Positions 55,552-64,000 of a stretch of 64,000 nt of DNA are shown here, piece after piece (positions within the stretch are counted from its first letter, which is position 1; each line of letters starts with the position of its first letter). The notes beneath the pieces are model-generated. The model was not told where the DNA came from, searched no databases, and saw only the letters and a program-made list of their open reading frames with translations. Origin of the DNA: Roseicella aerolata (GTDB lineage: Bacteria > Pseudomonadota > Alphaproteobacteria > Acetobacterales > Acetobacteraceae); assembly GCF_020523605.1 (NCBI RefSeq), contig NZ_JAJAQI010000008.1, positions 1-64,000 of the forward strand, in the 5' to 3' direction. The position numbers were made by a program, and so were the translations under genes.

Positions 55552-57837
55552 ATGGACGAGGATTTCCGCAAGGCGGCATTGGACTACCACCGGCTGCCGC
55601 GCCCCGGGAAACTCAGCGTCGAGCCCACCAAGCGCATGGCCACCCAGCGCGACCTGGGCCTCGCCTATTCCCCCGGCGTCGCCGCGGCCTGCGAGGAGAT
55701 CGCCGCCAATCCCGATGCCGCCTGGGACTACACGGCCCGCGGCAACATGGTGGCGGTAGTCTCGAACGGCACCGCCGTGCTCGGCCTCGGCGCCATCGGC
55801 GCGCTGGCTTCCAAGCCGGTGATGGAGGGCAAGGCGGTCCTCTTCAAGAAATTCGCCGGCATCGATTCCATCGACATCGAGGTGGAGGAGCGTGACCCGC
55901 AGAAGCTGATCGAGGTGGTGGCGGCGCTCGAGCCGAGCTTCGGCGCGATCAACCTTGAGGACATCAAGGCCCCGGAATGCTTCGAGGTGGAGCGCCAGCT
56001 CCGCGCCCGGATGCAGATCCCGGTCTTCCATGACGACCAGCACGGCACCGCCATCATCGTCGCCGCGGCCATCCGCAACGGGCTGCTGCTGCAGGGCAAG
56101 CGGATCGAGGAGATCAGGCTGGTCAATACCGGCGGCGGCGCGGCGGCGCTTGCCTGCCTCGACCTGCTGGTGGAGATGGGGCTGCGGCGGGAGAACGTGA
56201 CCGTCTGCGACATCCATGGCGTGGTGCATGAGGGGCGCGAGCAGGGGATGGACCCCTACAAGGCCCGCTACGCCCGCCGCACCAAGGCCCGGACCCTGGA
56301 GGAGGTGCTGGACGGTGCCGATGTCTTCCTCGGCCTCTCCGCCCCGCGCGTGCTGAAGGCGGAGTGGCTCGGCAGGCTGGCGCCGAAGCCGCTGATCATG
56401 GCGCTGGCGAATCCGGAGCCGGAGATCCTGCCAGAGGCGGTGCGCGCCACGCGCCCCGATGCGATCGTCGCCACCGGCCGATCGGACTACCCGAACCAGG
56501 TCAACAATGTCCTCTGCTTCCCCTTCATCTTCCGCGGTGCCCTCGATGTCGGCGCGACCGCGATCAACGAGGCGATGAAGGTCGCGGCCGCGGATGCGAT
56601 CGCGAAGCTGGCGCGGGTCGAGGCCTCCGAGGTGGTGGCCGCGGCCTATGGCGGCCATGCCCCGGTCTTCGGCCCGGACTACATCATCCCGAAGCCCTTC
56701 GACCCGCGGCTGATCCTGGAGATCGCCCCGGCGGTCGCCCGCGCGGCGATGGAGAGCGGCGTCGCCCGCCGCCCGATCGCCGATTTCGCCGCCTACCGGC
56801 GGGAGCTGGAGCGCTTCGTCTTCCGCTCCGGCTACCTCATGCGCCCGCTCTTCGAGGCCGACCGCAAGGCGCCGCGCCGCGTGGTCTATTCCGAGGGCGA
56901 GGATGAGCGCACGCTGCGCGCGGTGCAGACGGTGCTGGATGAGGGGATCGCCGAGCCGGTGCTGCTGGGCCGGCGGGAAGCGATCGAGGCCCGCGCCCGC
57001 GCCATGGGCCTGCGCATGGATTTCTCCGAATCCGTCGAGATCCTCGACCCGGTCGCCGACACCACGAAATTCGCGCCGCTCATTGAGCTGTACCAGCACC
57101 GCGTGGGCCGCCGCGGCGTCCCGCCCGAGGCCGCGGCGCGCCGCGTCACCACCCGCGCGACCGTCGCCGCCTCCCTGCTGCTGGAGGCCGGGCTGGTGGA
57201 TGCCGCCCTGGTCGGCGGCACCGGCAACTGGATGCGGCAGTGGCACTACGCCTTTGACGTCATCGGCAAGAGCGACGCCGCCTCCCGCGTCTATGCTGTC
57301 TCGGCGGTCATCATCCCGACCGGCACGCTCTTCTTCGTGGACACCCATCTGCTGGTCGAGCCGAATGCCGAGCAGATCGCCGAGATGACGCTGCTGGCGG
57401 CCGAGCAGGTGGAGGCCTTCGGCCTGACGCCCAAGGTCGCGTTGCTCTCGCATTCCAATTTCGGCGGCTCCAACGCGCCCACCGCGCGGACCATGCGCCA
57501 GGCGCTGAAGCTGCTGCGGGAACGGGCGCCGGGCCTCGAGGTGGATGGCGAGATGCATGCGGATGCCGCGCTGGTGCCGGCCATCCGCGCCCGCGCCGTG
57601 CCGGACAGCACGCTGGCGGATACCGCCAACCTGCTGGTCTTCCCCAACCTCGATTCCGCCAATATCAGCTTCAACCTGCTGAAGGCGGCGGCGGACGGGC
57701 TGCAGGTGGGCCCGATCCTGATCGGCATGAAGAAGCCGATCCATGTCCTGGTGCCGAGCGTGACCGCCCGCGGCATCGTCAACCTGACGGCGGTCGCGGT
57801 GCAGCAGGCGAACGCGATGCGGGCTGCGGCGGGGTGA
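55552..57837 (+). CDS. maeB: NADP-dependent malic enzyme (MaeB type)
   Basis: A 761-residue malic enzyme that decarboxylates malate to pyruvate, fused to a C-terminal phosphotransacetylase-like domain, as in MaeB. The N-terminal part has DYHRLPRPGKLSVEPTK, YSPGVAAACEEI, GNMVAVVSNGTAVLGLG, INLEDIKAPECFEVE, FHDDQHGTAIIV and the nucleotide motif LVNTGGGAAALACLDLL. From about residue 445 the PTA-like region has VVYSEGEDERTLRAVQ and LLSHSNFGGSNAPTA; this domain usually binds acetyl-CoA as an allosteric site. The ATG at 55552 follows GAGGGGCGAGG. Confidence 0.96.
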   Translation: MDEDFRKAALDYHRLPRPGKLSVEPTKRMATQRDLGLAYSPGVAAACEEIAANPDAAWDYTARGNMVAVVSNGTAVLGLGAIGALASKPVMEGKAVLFKKFAGIDSIDIEVEERDPQKLIEVVAALEPSFGAINLEDIKAPECFEVERQLRARMQIPVFHDDQHGTAIIVAAAIRNGLLLQGKRIEEIRLVNTGGGAAALACLDLLVEMGLRRENVTVCDIHGVVHEGREQGMDPYKARYARRTKARTLEEVLDGADVFLGLSAPRVLKAEWLGRLAPKPLIMALANPEPEILPEAVRATRPDAIVATGRSDYPNQVNNVLCFPFIFRGALDVGATAINEAMKVAAADAIAKLARVEASEVVAAAYGGHAPVFGPDYIIPKPFDPRLILEIAPAVARAAMESGVARRPIADFAAYRRELERFVFRSGYLMRPLFEADRKAPRRVVYSEGEDERTLRAVQTVLDEGIAEPVLLGRREAIEARARAMGLRMDFSESVEILDPVADTTKFAPLIELYQHRVGRRGVPPEAAARRVTTRATVAASLLLEAGLVDAALVGGTGNWMRQWHYAFDVIGKSDAASRVYAVSAVIIPTGTLFFVDTHLLVEPNAEQIAEMTLLAAEQVEAFGLTPKVALLSHSNFGGSNAPTARTMRQALKLLRERAPGLEVDGEMHADAALVPAIRARAVPDSTLADTANLLVFPNLDSANISFNLLKAAADGLQVGPILIGMKKPIHVLVPSVTARGIVNLTAVAVQQANAMRAAAG

Positions 57838-57841
57838 TGCC

Positions 57842-57870
57842 GGCGGCCTGAATGCTCCATTCAGGCCGCC
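57842..57870. terminator. Bidirectional hairpin terminator, maeB / glycosyltransferase
   Basis: GGCGGCCTGAATG (57842-57854) is perfectly complementary to CATTCAGGCCGCC (57858-57870), with a three-base loop. It starts five bases after the maeB stop, and its right arm contains the stop and final codons of the opposing glycosyltransferase gene. A strong shared 3'-end structure for both transcripts. Confidence 0.65.
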
Positions 57871-60470
57871 TCCGCGCCGGCCCGGCGGCGCCGATGCGCG
57901 AAGGCCGTCCGGCTCCAGTGCCGCTCGGTATTCTTGTACGCCACCTGGCAATGCATCCCGACGGCGCGCTGCATCTCGACGCGCGTCAGCACCCGCAGCC
58001 GCCGCAGCCAGGCGGAGAGGCCGAGCGGCGAGCCCGCGATCACCCGCGCCAGGGCCCGCGTCAGCAGCCCCGGCCCGGTCGAGAACCACAGGATGTCGGC
58101 ATCGCCGCGGTTGATCGCCGCGACCGCCAGTTCCAGCGCCAGCCCGATCACCGGGTGCTGCGGCGCCGCGCCGATCAGGTTGTTGCCGATGGTGCCGTAT
58201 TCCTCCTGGTACAGCACCAGCCCCGCGCCCGCAGGCGCCAGGCTGTCGAGCGGCGCGAGGCAGCGGTCATCGGCATCGGCATACCAGCCGCCCTCCGCGA
58301 AGAGCCAGGCGAGGCGGAAGATATCGGCCTTCTGCGCCGGCTCCCGCGCCCTCCGGTAGGCCGCCAGCACCTCCGGCGCGCAATGGGCCTGCAGGAAGAC
58401 GCGCGCGGTCGCATCATCGAACAGCACATGCGCATGCCCCGGATGCGCCGCCCGCCAGCCCTGCACCAGCACGGCGATCTCCGCCGGCGGCGCCCCGGAA
58501 TCCCAGTACTGCGCGAGGCGCGCCGGGATCGCCGGCGCCGGCCCCGCCGCCGGCGCCGCCAGCCGCCCCGCCTGGCGCAGCGCGATCAGCAGCAGCATCG
58601 CCGCCGGGGTGTAGTCCGGCGCCTCGCCCACCAGCGCGCAGAGCGGTGCGATCCGCGCCTCCGGGCCGAGCTCGCGCAGCGCCGTGAGTCGCGCCAGCGC
58701 CGCGCCGTCCAGCGCGAATTCGTCGAGGATCTGGCCGAGATGCGTCTGGGAGAGGTTGCTGGAGCGCCCCTGCAGCCGCGCCTCGCCCGCCGTCAGCCGC
58801 GCCAGCCGCGCCAGGTCCCGCCGCGCGCCGGCCGGATCGAGCGCCAGGATGCGCGACCGTGCCAGGTCCGACAGCGCCCAGGCATCCTCCGGGCGCAGTG
58901 CCAGCGCCCGCTCATACGCATCGAGCGCGCCGGCGATGTCCCAGCCCTCCTCCGCCGCCTGGCCGCGGAACTGCGCGAGCCGCGCCCGGTCCGCCAGGGT
59001 CGCGACCGGCGCCGCCGCCAAGCAGGCCGCCAGCTCCGCCGGCGTGCCGAGCAGCCGTTCCACCCGGAAGCGCTGGATCCAGAGGCCCATATGGCGCGGC
59101 GCCGCCGCGCTCGCCGCCCGCGCCCGGGCCAGCGCCGCGGGCCATTCCCCCTGCTGCCGCAGCAGTTCGATCCGCCCGGCCTCCAGCTCCGGCAAGGGGC
59201 CGCAATGCCCCTCCGCCTCGGCCAGCAGCGCGGCTGCCTCCGCCCCGCGGCCCTGGTCGGACAGGCTGCGCAGCAGGCCGAGCCAGGCCCAGGGGCTCGC
59301 CGGACGGATCGCCGTGGCCTGCCGGAAGCGCGCCTGCGCCGCGGCATGGTCGCCCATGAGCCGGGCCTGCTCGCCGAGCTGCTCCAGCGCCTGCAGGCAG
59401 GCGCCGTCCCGCTCCAGCGCCAGCAGCAGGTGCCGCTCCGCCGCCTCCGGCTGTTCCAGCGCGCGCAGCTCGGTGGCCATCTCGACCAGCGGGTGCGGGT
59501 CGGCCGGCCGGGCGGCATGGGCGCGGCGGAAGGCGGCCAGCGCCGCCTCCCGCCGGCCGGCGGCGCGCTCGGTCCGGCCGAGGCCCATCCAGGCCTGCAG
59601 GTCGGCGGGATCGGCGGCCGTCAGGCGGCAGGCGATCGCCCGCGCGCCGTCGTGGTCGCCGGCCTCCCGCAACTCGGCCGCCAGCTCTGTCCAGGCGGCG
59701 CCCGCCCGCGGATCGACTTCCGTCGCCCGGCGGAAATGCGCCGCCGCCGCCGCGCGGTCGCCGCGGTCGCGTGCCGCGAGGCCGAGGCCGAGCAGGGCCT
59801 GGAGGTTTCCCGGATGGTCCCGCAGCACCGCGGCGCAGAGCGCCTCCGCCTCCTCCGCCCGGCCGAGGCCGCGCAGGGCCGCCGCCTGGTCGAGGCGCGG
59901 CCAGGGATTGCCGGCCGACGCCACCGCCGCCGCGGCGCTGTAGTGGCCGAGCGCCGCGGCATGGTCGCCGCGCGCCCGGGCGAGATGGCCGAGGCCGAGC
60001 AGCGCCTCGACCTGCCCGGGATGGTCGGCGAGCAGCGCGGCATAGGCGGCCTCCGCCTCCGCGGCGCGGCCGAGGCTGCGCAGCAGCGCCGCCGCATCCA
60101 GGCGTGGCCAGGGATTGCCCGGCCCGGCCGCCCGCGCCGCCGCGGCGAGATGCGCAAGCGCCGCTTCATGCTCGCCCCGCGCCCGGGCGATCTGGCCGAG
60201 GCCGCGCAGCGCCTCGACCTGGCCGGGATGGTCGGCGAGGACGGCCAGATAGGTGGCCTCCGCCTCTGCGGCGCGGCCGAGGGCGCGCAGCGAGGCCGCC
60301 GCGTCGAGGCGCGGCCAGGGATTGCCCGGCCCGGCCACCGCCGCGGCCTCCGCGCAATGCCGCAAGGCAGCCTCGTGATCCCCACGCGCCCGCGCGGCGC
60401 GGCCGAGATCCAGCAGGCTCCGCAGCGGGTTGGTCGCCGCCTGCGGCGCCGGGGGCTGGCCGGTGGTCAC
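57861..60470 (-). CDS. TPR-repeat glycosyltransferase (GT32-like)
   Basis: An 869-residue protein. The first 560 residues are TPR repeats; three to four units of 69 residues share GNPWPRLD and ALGRAAEAEA and repeat at DNA level every 207 bases. The C-terminal 250 residues form a GT32-like sugar transferase (relatives include OCH1 and capsular transferases) with ARLAQYWDSG, EPAQKADIFRLAWLFAEGG and the DXD-type YADADDRCL, and HPVIGLALELA. No membrane helix is seen. The GTG start at 60470 has GGGGGAG upstream. The Hint gene lies 14 bases upstream, so the two are likely one operon. Confidence 0.85.
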   Translation of the reverse strand: MTTGQPPAPQAATNPLRSLLDLGRAARARGDHEAALRHCAEAAAVAGPGNPWPRLDAAASLRALGRAAEAEATYLAVLADHPGQVEALRGLGQIARARGEHEAALAHLAAAARAAGPGNPWPRLDAAALLRSLGRAAEAEAAYAALLADHPGQVEALLGLGHLARARGDHAAALGHYSAAAAVASAGNPWPRLDQAAALRGLGRAEEAEALCAAVLRDHPGNLQALLGLGLAARDRGDRAAAAAHFRRATEVDPRAGAAWTELAAELREAGDHDGARAIACRLTAADPADLQAWMGLGRTERAAGRREAALAAFRRAHAARPADPHPLVEMATELRALEQPEAAERHLLLALERDGACLQALEQLGEQARLMGDHAAAQARFRQATAIRPASPWAWLGLLRSLSDQGRGAEAAALLAEAEGHCGPLPELEAGRIELLRQQGEWPAALARARAASAAAPRHMGLWIQRFRVERLLGTPAELAACLAAAPVATLADRARLAQFRGQAAEEGWDIAGALDAYERALALRPEDAWALSDLARSRILALDPAGARRDLARLARLTAGEARLQGRSSNLSQTHLGQILDEFALDGAALARLTALRELGPEARIAPLCALVGEAPDYTPAAMLLLIALRQAGRLAAPAAGPAPAIPARLAQYWDSGAPPAEIAVLVQGWRAAHPGHAHVLFDDATARVFLQAHCAPEVLAAYRRAREPAQKADIFRLAWLFAEGGWYADADDRCLAPLDSLAPAGAGLVLYQEEYGTIGNNLIGAAPQHPVIGLALELAVAAINRGDADILWFSTGPGLLTRALARVIAGSPLGLSAWLRRLRVLTRVEMQRAVGMHCQVAYKNTERHWSRTAFAHRRRRAGAEAA

Positions 60471-60484
60471 GCCGTTCTCCCCCG

Positions 60485-61357
60485 TCAGGCGGCGGCGGCC
60501 AGGCCGGCGAGCAGCGCCGCCCGCAGCCCGAGCCGGCTACGCAGCGCCGGCGGCACCTGGCGCTGCGCCTTGGCGCGCGGCAGCGGCATTTCCATGATCG
60601 GCGCCGCGGCGCCGTACAGCGCCTCGTGCTCCTCCCAATTGTCGAAGGCCAGGCGCTCGACATGGTCCACGAAGGTCTCGGCCGGCACGTCCTCGGCCAG
60701 GATCAGGGAGTGATCGGCCAGTTCGACATGGAGATAGGTGAAGGTCTCCGGCACATCCGCGTCCCGCCGGATGGTGGTGCCGTTCACCAGCGCGCCGGCC
60801 TGCACCAGCACGCCCTCCAGCAGGATCGCATGGTCGGGCGAGACCAGCAGGTCGCGCGCCGGCAGTCCTTCCGCCAGCGCCCCGGCGGCGATGCGGACCG
60901 GCAGCACGCGCAGCGGATCGGCGAAGCGGGTGGAGACGGTCTGCCGGCCGATCCAGCGCACCGGCCTCGCCTGGCCTTCGGCGGTCAGTACCAGGTCGCC
61001 GATGGCGAGGCGCTCGACCGCCACTTCGCCCGCCGGGGTGCGGATGAGGGTGCCGGGATAGAAGCAGATCACCGTCTCGCCGGACGTGTAGGTGACCGAC
61101 CGGTTATCGGCGGCGGCCTTCGAGAAGAAGTATTTCCCCTCGCCGCTGGTCGCCCAGAACCCGTTCACCTGGCCGACCTTGGCATGTCCGCCATAGGTGA
61201 AGGTCGTGCCGCCGACCTTGAAGGTCTCGCCGGCCTGGAGCGACGGGCCGGCGCCCGTCGCGCCCGTGTCGATGGTGGCGTTGGGGGTGGTGTTGCCGAC
61301 CGTCCGGTCGTTCTTGGCATTGATGGAATGGATGAACCAGCCACTGTCTTGCGCCAT
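60485..61357 (-). CDS. Hint (hedgehog/intein-like) domain protein
   Basis: A 290-residue protein. About 90 N-terminal residues form a Gly/Thr-rich beta region without family match (TYGGHAKVGQVNGFWATSGE), followed by a Hint_2-type domain beginning with cysteine in ICFYPGTLIRTPAGEVAVER, LAIGDLVLTAEGQARPVRWI, block-B-like RDLLVSPDHAILLEGVLV and a C-terminal YLHVELADHSLILAED. The usual terminal His-Asn of protein-splicing inteins is not seen, so self-processing is uncertain. A basic Ala/Leu tail follows. GGAG precedes the ATG. AT-rich DNA lies upstream. Confidence 0.85.
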   Translation of the reverse strand: MAQDSGWFIHSINAKNDRTVGNTTPNATIDTGATGAGPSLQAGETFKVGGTTFTYGGHAKVGQVNGFWATSGEGKYFFSKAAADNRSVTYTSGETVICFYPGTLIRTPAGEVAVERLAIGDLVLTAEGQARPVRWIGRQTVSTRFADPLRVLPVRIAAGALAEGLPARDLLVSPDHAILLEGVLVQAGALVNGTTIRRDADVPETFTYLHVELADHSLILAEDVPAETFVDHVERLAFDNWEEHEALYGAAAPIMEMPLPRAKAQRQVPPALRSRLGLRAALLAGLAAAA

Positions 61358-61785
61358 CGAGATGCTCCAGCAGGGTTGGATCGGCGGCTGCGGGGGTGTC
61401 TTTCATGCCGGCCGACGGCGCCGGAACGGATACAATGTAAAGTATGGGATTAGCAACCAGAAGTTGATACACTAATCAAAATTACATGTTCTGCGGGAGG
61501 AATGCCGGAATTCATGCGCAGCACGGACGGAGACTGGGGCCGCAACGCGGCGCCCGGGCGGTGGCGCAGGCGGCGCCGCAACTCTCCGAGATGAGTGTAA
61601 ACGGAGGGTAACCAGTCTTCCCCGCCGGCCGCCCATGCGCCGCCAGCCCCGCAATGTCCCCTGCATGGGGGGGGGCGTGCGCCGGAGCGGAGGCCCCGGC
61701 GCTCCGGCGGGATGCGGGCCGGCCGGACCGGACCGATGCCCGGTCCGGGACGGCGCCGCGCCGGGGAGTGGGGCAGCCCGCGGCG
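61358..61785. other. Gene-free region upstream of the Hint gene
   Basis: About 430 bases. Bases 61425-61500 are clearly AT-rich against a GC-rich background and probably hold the promoter for the Hint-glycosyltransferase operon; no clear -35/-10 pair is called. The remainder encodes only Arg/Pro-rich chance frames. Confidence 0.5.
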
Positions 61786-63291
61786 CTACCGTGCGGTCCC
61801 GCCCAGGCCGAGCACCCGCTGCGTCTCCGCCGGCCCGCCCATCAGCGCCGCCGGAACGTCGCCAAGCGGGACCGGCCGCGGCGGCCGGGCGGTGATCTCC
61901 ACCTCCCGCGCCTCACCGCGCAGGAAGCGCTGCACCGCGCCGAGCACCGGCGCCAGCGCGCCCGCCGGCCCACGCGCGGAGCCGCCGCCCGGCCCGGCCG
62001 AGAGCGCCGCGGCCGCCTGGCTCGCCCATTGCTCGCGCACCCGCGCCTCGGGCAGGCGCAGCCGCTGCGCCTGGTCGCGCACCGCCCGGCCATAGAGCGA
62101 CTGGTCGAGATAGCGCAGCGCGAAGCCGACCAGCGCCAGCTGCTCCCACTCCGCCCCCTCCGCCGCCTCCGGCGTCACGCCATCCAGCGTGATCGAGAGG
62201 CCGAGCACGCCCATCTCCCGCCCCGCGAGCGAGAGCAAGCCGATCTCCAGCCGCCCGGCGGCGCGGTCGTAGCGGCTCTCGGCCGTCAGGTCGGCCGAGA
62301 GCGCCGCATAGCCGAAGCGCCGCAGCCATTCCGCGAGGCCCGGGAAGGGCTCCAGCCGCAACTCGCGCAGCGCGACGCGCCCCGCCTCGATGCCGCCGGC
62401 GGGCGGGTCGCCCTGGATGCGGAGGGCGCCGAGCGAGGCGACCGGCTGGTCGGCGAGCGTCGCCGCCACCTCCTCCACCTCCAGCGCATAGCCGCCCGCG
62501 GCGCGCGGCGGGGCCTCCTGCGCCGCCATGGCCGCGACGGCGGCGGCGAGGTCGAGGCCGCGCAGCGTGATGCGCCCGACCCGCAGCCGGTCCAGCAACC
62601 CGGCCTGCGGCGACAGCAGGTCGAGCCCCGTGATGGTGAGGCGCCCCGGCCGGCCCTGGCCGTATTCCTCCAGCGTGGCCTCGCCGATCGCCATCTGCGG
62701 GTCGCCAAGGCCGACCACCGATTCCAGCCGCAGCGAATCGAGCGCCAGCGCATCCGGGGCCCCGCCGCCGGGCGCGGCCAGGCCGCGCAGTTCCAGCCGG
62801 GCGATGCGTGTCACCAGCCCGTCGCTGCCGGTCAGCACCACCTCCCGCGCACTCGCGGCGCCGATGCGGTCCTCGGCCAGCCCGTCGAGGGTCAGTTCCT
62901 CGATCTCCGCCCGGGCGCCCTCCCGCGTCAGCCGCGCGCCGAGCAGCCGGACGCTGCCGGTCGCCGGGTCGATCGGCTCGGCGGCGCGATAGGCGAGGGT
63001 GGTGTTGGACCCGAGCAGCGCGCGGAAGCGGGCGAGGGCGGGCAGCGCATCGGCGGGCGCCGCGGCGAGCGGCGGCGGGGCGGCGCCCGGCGGCTGCGCG
63101 CCCGGCGCCGCGGAGGAGGGGGGCCGGGCGGGCGGGATCGGCTCGCCGAATTTGTCGAAGCCCGGCGCCGCGTCGGATGGCCCGCCCGGCGCCGCCGGCC
63201 GCGGCGGGTCCAGCGGCGGCGGCTTCTGCTGCGCGAGGGCGATGCCCCCCGTCAGGCCGATTGCCAGCGCCGCGCCCCAGAGCCACCGCAT
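61786..63291 (-). CDS. Exported protein of unknown function, proline-rich N-terminus
   Basis: A 501-residue protein with signal peptide RWLWGAALAIGLTGGIALAQQ, then a Pro/Ala-rich linker (about residues 25-80). A long beta-rich region follows, with repeated phrases of the type RLTITGLDLL, RITLRGLDL, RIARLELRGL and ARAEIEELTLDGL. Such regular short strands resemble AsmA-like or DUF945-like beta structures, but I do not recognise the family. It is probably periplasmic. Divergent from the vWA gene at the window end. Confidence 0.7.
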   Translation of the reverse strand: MRWLWGAALAIGLTGGIALAQQKPPPLDPPRPAAPGGPSDAAPGFDKFGEPIPPARPPSSAAPGAQPPGAAPPPLAAAPADALPALARFRALLGSNTTLAYRAAEPIDPATGSVRLLGARLTREGARAEIEELTLDGLAEDRIGAASAREVVLTGSDGLVTRIARLELRGLAAPGGGAPDALALDSLRLESVVGLGDPQMAIGEATLEEYGQGRPGRLTITGLDLLSPQAGLLDRLRVGRITLRGLDLAAAVAAMAAQEAPPRAAGGYALEVEEVAATLADQPVASLGALRIQGDPPAGGIEAGRVALRELRLEPFPGLAEWLRRFGYAALSADLTAESRYDRAAGRLEIGLLSLAGREMGVLGLSITLDGVTPEAAEGAEWEQLALVGFALRYLDQSLYGRAVRDQAQRLRLPEARVREQWASQAAAALSAGPGGGSARGPAGALAPVLGAVQRFLRGEAREVEITARPPRPVPLGDVPAALMGGPAETQRVLGLGGTAR

Positions 63292-63517
63292 CCCGCACCC
63301 TCCGCCCGAACGCCCATGCCCCGGCTGCCGGCCGGCAATGCCGGATCACGTGGCCCGCCGACTCCTGCGGGCGCCAGGATGCCCCGATCCGGGGCGCAAC
63401 CATAGGGAAGGCAGGCCGCCCCGCGCCATGGCCGCGGATGTGACAAGCGCGCGCGGCGGTGCTCCTCCCTGCAGGTCGTACTGGCGATCCCGCCTCCGCC
63501 GGCCCACATTCCCCTGC

Positions 63518-64000
63518 ATGAGCAACCTGCCCGACAAGCCGGCCACGGCCGCCGTCGCGGCCTTCCTCAGGCGCGTGGAGAGCATGCCGCAGGCGCGGCC
63601 GGCCTCCGGAAGGCGCGGCCGCCTGGTCTTCGCCATCGATGCCACCGCCTCCCGCCAGCCGACCTGGGACCGCGCCTGCCAGCTGCAGGGCGAGATGTTC
63701 CAGGCGACGCGGGATCTCGGCGGGCTGGCGATCCAGCTCGCCTACTACCGCGGCTTCATGGAATTCGCCGCGACCCCCTTCCTGACGGATTCGCAGGAGC
63801 TGACGCGGCGCATGGCCGGCGTGCAGTGCCTCGGCGGCCAGACCCAGATCCAGCGCGTGCTGGACCATGTGCTGGCCGAGACGAAGCGGGACCGCGTGAA
63901 TGCGCTGGTCTTCGTCGGCGACGCGGTGGAGGAGGCGGTGGATCCGCTCTGCCACGCCGCCGGCCAGCTCGGCCTGCACGGCACGCCGGTCTTCACCTTC
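63518..64000 (+). CDS. vWA domain protein (partial, runs off the window)
   Basis: An open frame of 161 codons from the ATG at 63518 to the window end with no stop. It begins MSNLPDKPATAAVAAFLRRV, then RGRLVFAIDATASRQPTWD, whose DxTxS pattern is the MIDAS metal site of von Willebrand A domains (usually DxSxS). QLAYYRGFMEFAATPFLTD, GGQTQIQRVLDHVL with the conserved Thr, and ALVFVGDAVEE with the MIDAS Asp follow. The partner and role are unknown. The 3' part is missing from the window. Confidence 0.85.
   Translation, partial: MSNLPDKPATAAVAAFLRRVESMPQARPASGRRGRLVFAIDATASRQPTWDRACQLQGEMFQATRDLGGLAIQLAYYRGFMEFAATPFLTDSQELTRRMAGVQCLGGQTQIQRVLDHVLAETKRDRVNALVFVGDAVEEAVDPLCHAAGQLGLHGTPVFTF

Noticed and set aside
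60485-61357. A self-splicing intein interrupting a host gene.
   Set aside because: The Hint domain is a stand-alone gene with its own start and a C-terminal tail. No split extein and no terminal His-Asn-Ser/Thr/Cys junction is visible.

Overview
The window is very GC-rich (third codon positions almost all G or C) and reads as chromosome of an aerobic alphaproteobacterium. The order eno, ftsB-like, pdhA, lipoylated pdhB, pdhC, lpdA, lipA, COQ10-like, together with a petP/petR-like regulator pair and a Hint-domain protein, suggests Acetobacteraceae/Rhodospirillales (a Roseomonas-like genus). That placement is inference from gene content and composition only.

Regions: (1) 1-1949: the 3' end of an IS630-like transposase, a lipoprotein and a small membrane protein. 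(2) 1950-12020: glycolysis-to-acetyl-CoA block, with eno and an ftsB-like gene on the minus strand diverging from pdhA-pdhB-pdhC, a VOC gene, a GNAT gene, lpdA, lipA and a COQ10/RatA-like gene. VOC and GNAT are joined to pdhC by start/stop overlaps. (3) 12058-19333: mixed housekeeping: a frame-disrupted membrane protein, GST, DUF4337 protein, threonine aldolase, YraN, and a tightly overlapping minus-strand operon of lytic transglycosylase, hydrolase, pgpA and CinA-like amidase. (4) 19512-25694: dapA, smpB, a molybdopterin oxidoreductase with glutathione peroxidase, a TauE/SafE exporter, a ModA-like binding protein, a LysE exporter and ilvE. (5) 26191-34770: MarR/OmpR/histidine kinase module, family-5 uracil-DNA glycosylase, NYN protein, folK, rpoZ, rsh and acpS. 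(6) 34921-54312: accessory and catabolic genes (SDR, DsbA/FrnE-like, GST, pobA, GSCFA and WcbI proteins, Gfo/Idh, enoyl-CoA hydratase, methyltransferase, HIBADH plus Bug-type binding protein, a five-repeat FG-GAP-like protein, amidohydrolase, MFS, enolase-superfamily enzyme). (7) 54462-64000: lipB, tRNA-Leu(GAG), maeB, a TPR-glycosyltransferase next to a Hint protein, a large exported protein, and a vWA protein cut by the window end.

lipA and lipB supply the lipoyl groups used by pdhB and pdhC, lpdA reoxidises them, and eno and maeB feed phosphoenolpyruvate and pyruvate into the same node. rpoZ, rsh and acpS form a stringent-response/lipid group.

The most unusual structure lies between genes. 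A dispersed palindromic repeat (four copies) sits at three convergent gene junctions, where its outer edge forms the TAG stop of the adjoining gene. There is also a second short repeat in two copies, a roughly 200-base inverted-repeat element at 30030-30226, and several strong hairpins. The two most distinctive proteins are the FG-GAP-like repeat protein, which has an AT-rich upstream region, and the TPR-glycosyltransferase/Hint pair. No CRISPR array, rRNA or prophage was seen.
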